From a virus: a DNA stretch of 54,161 nucleotides. Both the position numbers and the translations under genes were made by a program. The notes beneath the pieces were generated by a model, which was given only the letters and a program-made list of their open reading frames with translations, had not been told where the DNA came from and searched no databases. How positions within the stretch are numbered: the first letter of the stretch is position 1; each line of letters opens with the position of its first letter. The stretch lies in IMG/VR virus record IMGVR_UViG_3300044732_000562, positions 1-54,161 of that record; one strand, written 5' to 3'. This document shows positions 31,401 through 36,853 of this stretch, one piece after another.

Positions 31401-34400
31401 TAACTTGGACAAATATTACACCTTTTGGATCGGCAGAAACATTATATGGAGTAACTAGTGGTAATAATACTATTATCATAGTAGGTGACAATGGAACTAT
31501 ATTTACATCTATTAATAGTAGTAACTGGGTAAATGTAGGAACAGGAAGTTACAACTTAAAAGATGTTGCATATTCAAGTGATTTAGGATTGTTTGTAATT
31601 GTGGGACAAGCAGGTGCAATACTAACGTCATCAGATGACGGTGTTACTTGGACAGATGTAACTGATTCTGATATAACAACTGAAAATTTAAATGGCATAA
31701 CATGGAACAACATTGATAATGAATTTGTAATAGCTGGTAATAATAATGTTATATTACAAAGTGCTGACGGAATAACTTGGATTAATGTAGGAGTATTTGA
31801 CACACTACCTACAATATATGACGTTCAAGGCGATCCTTTTATGTCAGGTTATGGTCCGGAAGAATTGGTACCTGGTGTAGTATCTGACAATTTAACAATG
31901 ATAGTTACAACTCGTCCAGGTACAAACTGGGATGTTGAAACATATCAACATGTTGGATACAATGTAGTATCTACTCAGATTACACCAACAGTTGGTCAAT
32001 TAACTTTTAGCTTTGATAATTTAGTTGAATTCCCAGCGCAATTGTCAGTATTCCAAGTAGATAGTGTAACTGGATTATCTACAAGGTTATATTCACCTTC
32101 CTCATTCACTGTAGATTGGTTGGTAAAAACAATTACATTACCTAGTAGTTTGCCTGCAGGGGACTCACTGGTGGTAGAAGTTTACGAAGTAGGTAACGGT
32201 GATCAACTAGAAAAATCTAATAGTCAGACTGACCCTATTCGTATTAATACAGTAACTGGATTTAATGAAATTAATTTAAATTGTAACTTTACAGCTACAC
32301 GTTCTTCTGGATCTGGTGTTATTAGACCGGGAACTGAACCTATTAATGTAATAGCAACAGAGACAGATAGTACCGATAACACTATATTGTGTGAAAATGT
32401 TGCATACTTTACTTTAAATGACCAAATTATATTCCAAGGTGATGTGTTTGGTGGAATAGTAGCAGATACTCATTATTATGTTAAAACTATTAGTACCGTA
32501 ACAAACAAAATTACAATTTCAGATGTAATAACTGATGGAGTAGCTGGACCTACATTTATCATAACTACCGATTCTGGTTCAATGGATATTGTAATACAAA
32601 CCGGTAGTGGTGCAGTATGGAGTGATCCTATTGTATATCATAATGGTACTAAATTGATATTGGGTCATACTAACAGAATCACACAAACTAACAGTTCAAA
32701 TAATAGTATTACGTGTAATACAACTAGTGGAATGGCAGTAGGAGATAGAATTGTGTTTAGTGACACAATGTTTGGAAATGACATAACACCGCAAACAGTA
32801 TATTATATTGAATCAATTTTTGATGGTAATGAGTTTACTATCTCTGCTACATTGGGTGGTACTGTTATTACACTTTCAGATGCGGTAGGTGGCGCAACTG
32901 GAATTACGAATGACTATTCATTTGGTATAGCAGATAACGGTATTTCTGCAAAAATGATTTTTTCTGCACAGTATGATGTTACGTTAGATTATTTGGCATA
33001 TACTGTATTTGGAGAGACATATCCGTCACAATATGGTTATACTATCCCAGAAATACAAACTATTATAGGTAATGGTACTAGTGGACCATTCACTCTAACA
33101 AACTTTGTTGGTGGTGATAATCCTACTAATGCTATAGTAGAAATAAACGGAGTACGTTTACTTGATACAGCATATACCATTAATAGTAGTACTGACACCT
33201 TACAATTTATTGGTGGAACACCGTTAACACCGTCAGCATTAGATACTATTGCTGTAACAAGTTTTAATTTAACTGAACGTCAATATTTTAATACTCAATA
33301 CGATATAACAAATAAAACAGTATCAACTATTATCAATATTGACAATGAAATTACACCACCTATTGTATCTACTATTGTAACTGCCGTATCTAGTACTGGT
33401 AATTTGTTAACATGTGCTAACACTAGTGGTTTTATTGTTGACCAAACAATTATATTTAAAGGAACACAACTTGGAAATGTATTAACCAACGGTACTGTTT
33501 ACTATGTGAAATCAGTAACTTATCCGTACGATGGTACGTTTACTATATCAACAACATTAAGTGGTTCAACTTTTAATCCAGGAACTGCTACCGGTACTAT
33601 GTTAGCATATGTTGGAGGAACTCCTGCAGTTCGTGTAACTACTTCTACTGCTCATAATTTAACTACAAATGATTTAATACGTATTGACGGGACTATAGGT
33701 TCAGTTCAATTAAATAATAATACATATTATGTTCATGTGATTAGTAGTACTCAAGTTGATCTATATAATACTTCATACTCATCAAGTATATCAGCCGTTA
33801 ACGATCCAGTAACTAGTATATCAACATATCTATCAGGTGGATATATATGGGAAGATGGTATATTTGTAGTAGATAGTGATTGGGAACAAAGTAATGTTGA
33901 TAGATTATGGGTTACTATTAATGGATATCGGGTCCCTTCAACTCAGTTGTATTTAAATGCTAATAATAATTTAAGCATTTTGACAGAGATTGTCACAGGA
34001 GATGACATCATCATTACTAGTATGATATCTAGTGCTACACCTAATCAATTAGTATATTTACAAAATGTTAATAAAAATGGCACTGGCTCAGTATTCCGAT
34101 CAAATAGTAATACTAGAACTTGGATAGTTCAACCAATATATTATACTGATGCAGTAATATATGTTGATGATGTAACTAAAATAACTGACCAGATTACACA
34201 AAACGTAGTAGCACCGGCTGCAGTGAATGGTATAACAAGTATAGGATTAACAGCAGACAAGAATATTATTTCTCAAGTTACTGTTTATAACAATACGACA
34301 AATGCTTATATAAATTCTACTAATTATGATATAGTAATCATAGACTTATCTCCAATTCTAGAAATATATGATGAAGTTACTGTTGGTGATAGTTTAGCTA

Positions 34401-34843
34401 TTGTAACACTTGAAGGTAATTTAATTTATATTAACGGAGAACAAATTAAATTCACAACAGTTAATCCAATATTGCAATCTGGAAACTTCAAAATTGGACA
34501 ACAGTATATTATTGAAACTGTAGGAACAACAAACTTTACTAGTATAGGTGCATCAAGCAATACAGTAGGATTAACGTTTACTGCTACTGGATTAGGTATG
34601 GGTACAGGTACTGCTATTGCAATAAATGCAATATCTGGATTACAGCGTGGAACTAACGGAACTGCAGAATTAAGCTATATACCGTTATATTCTGAAATGT
34701 TTGGATTATTATCTAATAATTTGTTACCTAGTGTAGACTATAATTTAACATGGAATAGCAACATATATAACGTAACTGACGGAGACCCGTTACAGATTAG
34801 CGAGACTGATGCGGCATATTTCTTAAATACGACCATATCTTAA
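16487..34843 (+). CDS. Giant modular virion protein in gp7 position (6118 residues)
   Basis: One uninterrupted frame of 18.4 kb. The N-terminus (RIRTLNFLPEIFKTPTNSQFLNATLDQIVDQPNTKRIEGYIGSRFG) is of the type seen at the start of large baseplate proteins in T4-like aquatic phages. In T4 the gene after gp6 is gp7 (1032 residues), the outer wedge, so this may be an enlarged counterpart. Visible parts are: a conserved core at about residues 1070-1950 (LPGAFLRKQSHNLFNALLYNSREYITFKTLL and following); a seven-blade FG-GAP-like propeller (about 2370-3065); repeated SVGTTNFTxIGA modules (four copies); tandem TGFYxxMPIxFxG...YYV modules; and a seven-blade Asp-box propeller (about 4825-5100). Two short V-K-Y-x-N-x-x-Y-x-C/A...W stretches (about 22390-22500, 30590-30690) resemble chitin-binding type folds. 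Composition is rich in Asn, Thr, Tyr and beta-prone, with almost no Cys. It likely builds baseplate or fibre-like surface structures. Confidence 0.8.
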   Translation: MATRIRTLNFLPEIFKTPTNSQFLNATLDQIVDQPNTKRIEGYIGSRFGYGVNAKNYYVTEPTKTRTDYQLDPGVTFLKKDTNTAQDFISYPGIIDGLELEGGVVNDNNRLFTSQFYSWDSFTNLDKIINFNQYYWIPEGPEAVTVSTDTVYNATDYIVVSNPNGYLITADGQAQGSTNPSLTLLRGGTYRFSVNQNSQFWIQGAPGVTGFDPTQLNVQTRDVLGVDNNGAEVGIVTFTVPFKNAQDQYIFPGNNRVDVVSTLTYDEVNGVLVSSLENGIDGITSLEGLTLMFYNTGVQSLVDAGSFEVGSTYTIDTLGTTDFTLIGATSNTVGESFIATGVGTGTGAAIVLTGYISKFFDTTTYDEETPSSGTQTVSTNSGPVTFPVGGAPYTPPGDSTNFANSEGGYYTDISATFYTITYEGDPTDPVIRLVNTGTIPVEEKITANFGTEWIGRTFYRNTSDTVSLIPYMSAILDTLYYQDGTSGNKVGQIRLISSNTTNRIDVLTDIIGKQNYTAPNGVVFTNGLKVIFSGDIYPSSYEGTRFYVEGVGTAIELIPVTDLIAPEPFTSGTYIPFDTTPYDIGNYDINLYIPVTPDYITISRNSIDKNAWSRSNRWFHIDVINATASYNSNPELISLYATSDNKAKRPIIEFYPNLRMFDSGIIGKPPIDFIDFRTTDAPNQVAGQENYYPDVEVYTGYNATINGTTGTSTTITILASNVFSKTGPGTFQIGQYINDSTNILPRNTQITNISGTTTITLTVEWEFSQTIGSTAVASLIANDTNNDSYAVFDGARIVFAADENLNIRNKIYIVRFSTLIPGDSPVITLTQADDGLVLANEQTVAFRGYNYQGMDFYFDGVDWQEAQQKTTVNQPPLFDIFDDNGISFGDSTVYIGTSFAGNKLFAYGIGSGNDDAILGFPLLYSSIDNVGDISFDTSLNSATFNYVSGTTPITQKVNTGYIYNYSDLTTSVRQLGWQTAVGPSVQYQIFEFNYYANNPVTTYTCDIAKLANTDSAWPTIQLFVNNKIQYSTAYTVETTSSQTIVTFTVPDPLVDTVVEILLLSDQVSETAYYSIPSNLNNNPLNADITVVNVGDIRGQYQSSFYNNPNTTGDVFGANNYRDLGNMVPYGNKIIQNSASLVLPGAFLRKQSHNLFNALLYNSREYITFKTLLIDTVNSTDFSTRLSPSTMLDDALDKITASKTDSNSFFWSDMLPSKAAYITNTYSFANALDISIYPLSKVYNFATANYNSVLVYLTNTSGIISQLIRGVDYTVSTDTPSLTVTLDLDPGDQITIKEYNQTYGSYVPNTPTKLGLYPSTIPAVVLDSAYAQPTYFIVGHDGSYNKLYGDYINGILIDFRDQVLFEYEKRVYNNLKLSNVIPVQEYEVLPGFFRETDYSYDEILQIYSSSFLDWVGQNRINYKTQFYNANNEYTYNYNQTGNKINQQVILQGYWRGIYEYFYDTSNPDTSPWEMLGFTDQPSWWATRYGSAPYTSDNLVLWNDLAQGIDWNNGNPIVITQAIRPELLQVLPVDSQGNLVSPFVSIVGNYSNNTLNRDWVVGDVGPAEFSYRRSSSWPFDLMRILALTKPANFFNLGVDVDNYKYNEEFNQYLVNNRSHLIISDVQIYGNGIAKTSYINWVVDYEKQVGIDATNNVSDLLNNIDVRLVYRLAGFSDKNLLKFYVEKSTANSNNSSLLIPDESYQVLLYDNQPFDRITYSGVVIQLTNNGYYKVYGNSQTNAYFKILLPKINGNYDRVSVQGLSVQLAKDYYTTPTVVSYGTEFYTIQEVAQFLEGYGRYLASQGVLFDQIESGLEVSWRQMVAEYLYWAQTGWESGSIVNINPAATLISINKDSYIVQPLTLQRQNFVLNQNLYPIQSTDLSIIRDGTAFTAQPLNQGDTIAYGQFNISNFEHGIVFDNVTVFDDVIYNLATGLRQSRITVRGTKTAEWNGTIDAQGFILNQDNILDWDKTVKYTTGSIVKYKNKYWIATTIIQPKQLFEEREWKQTDYNEIQKGLLPNTSTRSFESTIYYDVNRANLENDADLLSFSLIGYRPRDYLALADLTDITQINVYKNFIKNKGTLNAASAFKGANLPQGGIDYDIYENWAIKSGEFGGVLNSNFIDFKLNQSLLTGNPSIVGLTNGISTDGVQQEVPLYSLYNYGRPVNSTDVLPLLPTNTPSYLLPDAGYANFNDMRIAAYYYTNLPTSTSPRGVLTPLSQLYVGQYIWLADYQGTWQVMTPVSLGQVIFAKNNLNGTATITFNNPHGLTKYQPFAVVNFNDSLNGYYIVNTVIDLNSVLVNVTLAPSITSIFGQGIGFKFQSQRVATPNDIIDLPLLNTEFVKTKVWVDTNNDGDWAVYRKSINYGYDSELIKNGSETFGSAVAYTDTLGYLIGDADAGVAYRYSYNTLFDRYELLQTITSSSSFGTTIAYANDIFVISQPTGTPAVYVYQLVVSITVDELQSLQSAIAAPVGVTEWGKAIAISGDANWLYISAVTSSTSLVYVYRYSTITEEYEYSTTINLGLTNDDNFGYSIATDYYGDTVVIGTPDKNYDGSIENWGYTYVYDRTVQNVESQFTSLPDVPQTFTLAWTPTTVTQTATAIDGSTERITVTSSAGFSVGDPVVFSTGTNAGYFAIGETYTITSVGTTNFVAIGASANTIGQTFVATGAGTGTGTANSTGLLSSGAISANTVYYILDKPTGTTFRITTSRGSVVPINLTSSTGSMTCSIQITPLLITVNGTIITDNNYAVIDSTLYVYSSLNAGDIINVSGNNFVLCQTLTTETTPKIGVQFGNSVDTNTYATEILVGAPFELNSQNQEGAVYRYTNGGGKYGMIIGTSDCAITTTRIILINGYIVTLTAGNASTVANIINQANITNVQASEQLDNLGIPTGKLIISLINTALASVNDKLNVTVLNTSTWAELGFNTYTQTQIITDPHIQGTTQFGNVVKFNEFNSFVVSAPTATRYQATTFDSTDDEDYDNDTLFDNNATQWVDTYRNAGAVYMFDYLSVYNESLANCGNFVYAQSTNDINETYGSQPMFGHAIDFNASHVVIGTPNFKPDTIAGQLITYINATGTPDWSVYRNSNPVVDTNRIQNIQLYSAITNNTLDNLDYIDPLQGKILGSVRQNIDVISNVDPAGYNSPNINKGAMVWGAVQIGQIWFNTSTTRFVNYHQNDIVYDSKWWGQVFPGSDVTVYSWITSDVPPISYAGPGTVFDVESYAIEYTLNASGVLTPVYYYWVRNTNIIFTKTGKTLADSIIQSYIASPINSGISYFAPLEQDIYGLYNCGDNINANDTVLHIGFSTGTNDDVSHSLYNLIRTNYADDFLPGLPTTNGLDVPESLYDRMLDSLCGVDESGGVVPDPYLPKPVQYGIYARPRQSFFVNRFLALKNYLTYANDVLAQYPITETRNASFLNTQNPTIIETIVAGNCQANVTYTIVTVGDVNWTSIGAASNTAGITFIATGPATGSSRNTGTASFLAFAEGAKYNTTDYWNYINWWATGYDNNTKSALQVPIYADLATIDATPGLIVTVTTNGDGKSEVYVYTNLNMWERIGLQDGTIEFSSDLWDYSTARLGFGDNFFDTTPYDTYPSQETRSIVRALNEEIYTNELLLYRNKSLVLLFEYIQSETIESQNYLPWLNKTSFIDVGHTIRELLPLEVFRSDNQDFLAGYINEVKPYHVVIKEFLFKYTGSELYAGTITDFDLPSQYNTDVQQFITPELVYSNPSAINQYLPTDPIWQTSAYKEWFNNYGLSITGVNDYQITVLASYISLNSGSFAVDNAYGFPINGTILIGDELIGYAGVDRSNNTLFGLTRGVDGTPISVHIPGEIITIDLPAVLLLNGGRAYNEPPRITAYIDTSIYPEPRRPAILQAVMNLDSILRIDVIDPGDGYVVLPEIVIDPSIGLPFTSTDVDTFTNTIILPLPLLQTGDLIKYTIGTDTTAVGGLEVNQYYYVNVLESTPTFNIALYTTYRDAINDTDRVVLYTTGTGSNNLLSISARASCVSTAVPIRENKIALRFDRTSYTSELSDWQSGQFYGSFYAGLYNNSVRISSSSITLESTQPSIDTILASAQGAVFEIEGVTNDQTLNWSSRTRNVVSTTGGTSDIITIAPSTGGAPDEGGVGPTTGFYVDMPIKFQGAVGNSLLVNGTTYYVKTILNDTDITISAAIGGGTFNLNTATISSAGLLLYVGEVTNTAVVTLFYPGILNTTNTTAVTNTITIPLTGSGLGGTTGFYTNLPIFFTGSVFGGIIENEEYYVTTVVNSTTFTMSTVQDPLIINVTGVIASTDYITCTGTLGLSINDPIIFTDMVISGSVVSDFGNLISGTTYYVRAVIDSNNFQVSTVINGGAFNLGPSNVTGTCLGTDQKNIVQLTTATGSMICNVGLPVSPGQITGQQFTFYPTSSTYTGLIGTDSNLLVRTIDNALANGDYLSVTTTSGGLTNIYNNMPVEFASNYGGLTGGTTYWIVANGIVETTVTSTSAGNVLTCTSTAGFYNEMPVTFTGTGLGGVVLDTTYYIIDTIVSPITSTQFKISNVPGGTEVDLTGENGTMGITGQPYIKVSASLGGGEFPLTDTSANVTMTQAPTLVPEFDVSWVLGGYSVNIADAGEGYAINNTITILGTALAGTTPANDLVMTVNTIDTNGEILSVICAGTPNETVEQYYLKVISATECEVYSDPLLQIPVSGIDFPYTAGDYTLLPEPFYFNQSIVKYNNRVYQCIVSNNDTEFIFGKWELLSSDSRKLNALDRIMGYYQPTANMPGLDLTQLVEGITYPNSTYQGNAFPPADEYTLDTILQDQAFSPVEVDTASILFDGVTYIGSANTPTYSLIINSVNGTSWPSNKLSEQPVGLSDIGYFNGKYIITSTNTATPIFISTDGESWATTGLVDGTVSIDSTQLYSVSYLNGKYIATGNNIVSSTDGYNWIEVYNFYGSILYGISGITINNFNGFVAVGYGPDYSVIPTITQSVVLNSLDGITWTNITPFGSAETLYGVTSGNNTIIIVGDNGTIFTSINSSNWVNVGTGSYNLKDVAYSSDLGLFVIVGQAGAILTSSDDGVTWTDVTDSDITTENLNGITWNNIDNEFVIAGNNNVILQSADGITWINVGVFDTLPTIYDVQGDPFMSGYGPEELVPGVVSDNLTMIVTTRPGTNWDVETYQHVGYNVVSTQITPTVGQLTFSFDNLVEFPAQLSVFQVDSVTGLSTRLYSPSSFTVDWLVKTITLPSSLPAGDSLVVEVYEVGNGDQLEKSNSQTDPIRINTVTGFNEINLNCNFTATRSSGSGVIRPGTEPINVIATETDSTDNTILCENVAYFTLNDQIIFQGDVFGGIVADTHYYVKTISTVTNKITISDVITDGVAGPTFIITTDSGSMDIVIQTGSGAVWSDPIVYHNGTKLILGHTNRITQTNSSNNSITCNTTSGMAVGDRIVFSDTMFGNDITPQTVYYIESIFDGNEFTISATLGGTVITLSDAVGGATGITNDYSFGIADNGISAKMIFSAQYDVTLDYLAYTVFGETYPSQYGYTIPEIQTIIGNGTSGPFTLTNFVGGDNPTNAIVEINGVRLLDTAYTINSSTDTLQFIGGTPLTPSALDTIAVTSFNLTERQYFNTQYDITNKTVSTIINIDNEITPPIVSTIVTAVSSTGNLLTCANTSGFIVDQTIIFKGTQLGNVLTNGTVYYVKSVTYPYDGTFTISTTLSGSTFNPGTATGTMLAYVGGTPAVRVTTSTAHNLTTNDLIRIDGTIGSVQLNNNTYYVHVISSTQVDLYNTSYSSSISAVNDPVTSISTYLSGGYIWEDGIFVVDSDWEQSNVDRLWVTINGYRVPSTQLYLNANNNLSILTEIVTGDDIIITSMISSATPNQLVYLQNVNKNGTGSVFRSNSNTRTWIVQPIYYTDAVIYVDDVTKITDQITQNVVAPAAVNGITSIGLTADKNIISQVTVYNNTTNAYINSTNYDIVIIDLSPILEIYDEVTVGDSLAIVTLEGNLIYINGEQIKFTTVNPILQSGNFKIGQQYIIETVGTTNFTSIGASSNTVGLTFTATGLGMGTGTAIAINAISGLQRGTNGTAELSYIPLYSEMFGLLSNNLLPSVDYNLTWNSNIYNVTDGDPLQISETDAAYFLNTTIS
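17401..17540 (+). repeat. SVGTTNF-type module, copy 1 of 4 in the giant protein
   Basis: Encodes a module of about 40 residues, TYTIDTLGTTDFTLIGATS then NTVGESFIATGVGTGTGA. Related copies lie at about 24372-24510, 26758-26905 and 34480-34622. All share [TQ]Y-x-I-x-x-[VL]-G-[TD]-x-[DN]-[FW]-x-x-I-G-A-x-[SA]-N-T-x-G and a closing ATG-x-G-x-G-T stretch. The copies are widely separated, not in tandem. Confidence 0.8.
23600..25680 (+). repeat. Seven FG-GAP-like blades (predicted beta-propeller) in the giant protein
   Basis: Seven segments begin with [FW]-G-x-x-[IV] and run into a hydrophobic strand and a [AG]-x-x-Y-x-[YF] strand. They start near 23610 (FGSAVAYTD), 23750 (FGTTIAYAND), 23905 (WGKAIAISG), 24064 (FGYSIATDY), 24851 (FGNSVDTNT), 25310 (FGNVVKFNE) and 25598 (FGHAIDFNA), with VIGTP or VGAP in several. 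About 650 bp between blades 4 and 5 hold an SVGTTNF module and an AGFSVGDPVVF module as an insertion. FG-GAP propellers, as in integrin alpha, often bind ligands at their face. Confidence 0.6.
28780..33800 (+). repeat. Repeated TGFY-MPI-F-G...YYV modules in the giant protein
   Basis: At least nine modules of 50-70 residues follow the pattern [AGT]-x-x-x-x-x-[DNM]-x-[IV]-x-F-x-[GD]...[TE]-x-Y-[YW]-[VI]-x-x-[IV]. They begin near 28857, 29172, 29365, 29809, 29950, 32400, 32725, 33424 and 33655. An outlying copy lies near 24320. Many continue with FTIS and end with a GTM or GSM turn. They look like small beta domains multiplied by internal duplication and then diverged. Confidence 0.7.
30960..31790 (+). 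repeat. Seven Asp-box (BNR-like) repeats, predicted second propeller
   Basis: Seven S-x-[DN]-x-x-x-W turns occur at about 30970 (SVNGTSW), 31098 (STDGESW), 31228 (STDGYNW), 31390 (SLDGITW), 31507 (SINSSNW), 31630 (SDDGVTW) and 31762 (SADGITW). Spacing is about 40-54 codons, each preceded by a strand pair such as FVIVGQAGAILT. This is the layout of Asp-box propellers such as sialidases and Ycf48-like proteins. I see no sialidase catalytic residues, so a binding or structural role is more likely. Confidence 0.75.
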
Positions 34844-34845
34844 AT

Positions 34846-34853
34846 GATAAATA
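34846..34853 (+). promoter_or_regulatory. Late promoter box GATAAATA after the giant gene
   Basis: GATAAATA lies 3 nt after the stop codon of the giant gene. It ends only 5 nt before the ATG of the 50-aa gene, so a transcript from it would begin at about that codon. It more probably serves the 206-aa gene further down, or the operon as a whole. Confidence 0.45.
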
Positions 34854-34858
34854 AATAT

Positions 34859-35011
34859 ATGAGTAATAATATAGAAGAAAATAAGTCTAAACCTGTACAG
34901 GAATATGGTCCTAAACCGGACGAGCATGGTGGGTTTTACTTTTCATCTCATCTAAAAATAACTGATCCAAATACTAAAGAGATTTTGGTTCAAACAAGAG
35001 GCGATAACTAA
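34859..35011 (+). CDS. Small 50-aa protein with KITDPNTKEILV motif
   Basis: A 50-codon frame starting MSNNIEENKSKPVQEYG and ending EILVQTRGDN. Its stop TAA shares a base with the ATG of the next gene (TAATG, 35009-35013), a coupling junction also used elsewhere in this genome, which supports it as real. Its C-terminal half, FSSHLKITDPNTKEILV, resembles the start of the next protein, VEGFLKIYDPNSGEVLV, so both carry the same short beta-hairpin motif. No membrane or signal segment. Function unknown; a small virion or assembly peptide is possible given the position among structural genes. Confidence 0.72.
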   Translation: MSNNIEENKSKPVQEYGPKPDEHGGFYFSSHLKITDPNTKEILVQTRGDN

Positions 35012-35631
35012 TGTCAGTAATAACACTATCATATAAAGTAGAAGGGTTTTTAAAGATTTATGACCCTAATAGCGGTGAAGTTTTAGTAGATAAGCATAAT
35101 GCGATTAACTACGAAAACATGTCTGAAGCCATTGCTGATACATTAAGCAGTCGTGGATACGGTGAGATTTATCAGATGGCATTTGGGAACGGTGGTGCAA
35201 GTGTAGATGAAACAGGTGTTATCACATATCTACCCCCAAATACTACTGGTCAAAATGCAGCCCTATATAATCAAACCTATGCTAAAATTGTTGACGATAC
35301 AAGTGTTTTCAATTTAGACCCTACACGTAATAAAATGACAGTTTCTCATACTACTGGTCGTGTTTATACTGACATCTTAGTTCAATGTTTATTAGACTAC
35401 GGTGAGCCTGCAGGACAAAATGCATTTGATAACAGTACACAAACTGATTCGGCTTATGTTTTTGACGAGTTGGGTTTATTGGCAAATTACGGTACTGATA
35501 GTGATGGAAATGTGATTACTAGATTGTTAACACATGTGATTTTTCACCCAGTACAAAAGAGTTTGAATAGACAAATACAGATAGATTATACGGTCAGGAT
35601 TCAAAGCTTGACTAATTTAGTGACAATTTAA
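35011..35631 (+). CDS. Virion structural protein, 206 aa, unassigned
   Basis: A 206-residue protein with the N-terminal motif FLKIYDPNSGEVLVDKHNAI. A body with YGEIYQMAFGNGGASVDETGVITYLPP follows, and the last part is TRLLTHVIFHPVQKSLNRQIQIDYTVRIQS. The [LV]-x-F-x-P-V-x-K-...-[IL]-x-[IV]-[DE]-Y-x-[IV] ending is of a kind found in small tail or baseplate proteins of large phages. Position after the gp7-like gene is where T4 has gp8, but T4 gp8 has 334 residues and I cannot see convincing gp8 features. It is coupled to the 50-aa gene by TAATG and followed by a GATAAATA box. Structural role likely, identity open. Confidence 0.65.
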   Translation: MSVITLSYKVEGFLKIYDPNSGEVLVDKHNAINYENMSEAIADTLSSRGYGEIYQMAFGNGGASVDETGVITYLPPNTTGQNAALYNQTYAKIVDDTSVFNLDPTRNKMTVSHTTGRVYTDILVQCLLDYGEPAGQNAFDNSTQTDSAYVFDELGLLANYGTDSDGNVITRLLTHVIFHPVQKSLNRQIQIDYTVRIQSLTNLVTI

Positions 35632-35639
35632 GATAAATA
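35632..35639 (+). promoter_or_regulatory. Late promoter box GATAAATA before the fibre gene
   Basis: GATAAATA follows the stop codon of the 206-aa gene and ends 23 nt before the ATG at 35663, with CGGGG as ribosome site. Box and spacing match the one at 5229. Confidence 0.6.
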
Positions 35640-35662
35640 ACAGAATATCGGGGTAATTTAAT

Positions 35663-36850
35663 ATGGCATATACGATTGTAAAGAGTGATGGAACAGTACT
35701 AACAACCATTGCTGACGGTACTATAAACACAACTAGTACATCATTGGGCTTACCGGGCAGGAACTACGCCGGGTATGGTCAATCACTTGATACTAACTTT
35801 GTTCATGCAATGGAAAACTTTGCAGACACAGTTCCTCCATCTAACCCATTGCGAGGTCAATTATGGTATAACACAAATGCTAATACATTGTGTGTATGCC
35901 CTGCAGACGGAACTACAACAGCAAGTTCTTGGATTATATTAGCACAGTCAGGTGGTTCAGGTACAACAACTTTTGGATCAGTTACCGTTACAGGAAATCT
36001 ACAAGCAAATAATATCACTGCTGCCAATGCATTTACTGGCGACACCATTACCGTACGTTTAGCCACAATAACAGCTAATGCAACAATTGCAAATGCTAAC
36101 ATCACTATAGGTAACGTTACTACATTAAATACAGCAAATATTAATGCAGGCGCAGCAAATACTAATACCGGAACAATTACTGGTACTTGGACAGCAAATG
36201 GTGGTGCATCAGGTAATACAATGATTATTACTAACGGTAACTTAGTTGCAGTAACTGGTATTAAAACTGACAACTATTACTATGCAAATGGTACACCTTT
36301 CAACCCAACAGGATCTTATGGTAATGCTAACGTAGCATTATATTTACCAACATATACAGGAACACTACAGCCTAGCAGTATTACTACAAGTAATATTTCT
36401 GGCGGTGGAAATATTAATGGAATATGGCTACTAGGTAGCGGTGCAAGATTGCAAGCATCATATGCTGACTTGGCAGAACGTTTTGAAGCAGATGCTATAT
36501 ATGATGCAGGCACTGTTGTTGAATTGGGCGGAGAAGCCGAAATTACTGCAGTAGTATCTGAATTAAGCGAAGATGTATTTGGTGTAGTATCAAACACTGC
36601 GGCATATTTAATGAATGCAGGTGCAGGAAATGATTCTTCTCATCCACCGATCGCTGTTGGTGGTCGTGTGCAAGTTAAAGTTACGGGTAAAGTTCGTAAA
36701 GGTCAACGTTTGGTAAGTGCAGGGAATGGAATTGCACGGGCAGCCACATTAGGTGAAGCAACATCTTTCAATGTAATTGGTCGTGCTTTAGCAAATAAAA
36801 CAACAGACGGTGTCGGAACAGTAGAAGCGTTTGTTTCAATTAAAGGATAA
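35663..36850 (+). CDS. Tail-fibre-type protein with conserved N- and C-terminal modules
   Basis: A 395-residue protein in three parts. The N-terminal part (1-75) reads YTIVKSDGTVLTTIADGTIN...GLPGRNYAGYGQSLDTNFVHAMENFAD...NPLRGQLWYNT, a module common at the start of phage fibre and structural proteins. The middle (about 95-250) is low complexity, rich in Thr, Asn, Ala and Gly with NITxxNA-type repeats, expected to form a fibrous beta-structure. The C-terminal part (about 265-395) reads YADLAERFEADAIYDAGTVVELGG and ends VGGRVQVKVTGKVRKGQRLVSAGNGIARAA...VIGRAL. It is a compact domain seen near intramolecular chaperone ends of fibres, but no S74 peptidase Ser-Lys dyad is evident. Likely an adhesin or whisker component. 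Confidence 0.72.
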   Translation: MAYTIVKSDGTVLTTIADGTINTTSTSLGLPGRNYAGYGQSLDTNFVHAMENFADTVPPSNPLRGQLWYNTNANTLCVCPADGTTTASSWIILAQSGGSGTTTFGSVTVTGNLQANNITAANAFTGDTITVRLATITANATIANANITIGNVTTLNTANINAGAANTNTGTITGTWTANGGASGNTMIITNGNLVAVTGIKTDNYYYANGTPFNPTGSYGNANVALYLPTYTGTLQPSSITTSNISGGGNINGIWLLGSGARLQASYADLAERFEADAIYDAGTVVELGGEAEITAVVSELSEDVFGVVSNTAAYLMNAGAGNDSSHPPIAVGGRVQVKVTGKVRKGQRLVSAGNGIARAATLGEATSFNVIGRALANKTTDGVGTVEAFVSIKG

Positions 36851-36853
36851 AAG

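Noticed and set aside
35857-36273. 138-codon minus-strand hydrophobic frame
   Set aside because: Opposite-strand shadow of the Thr/Asn/Ala-rich middle of the fibre gene.
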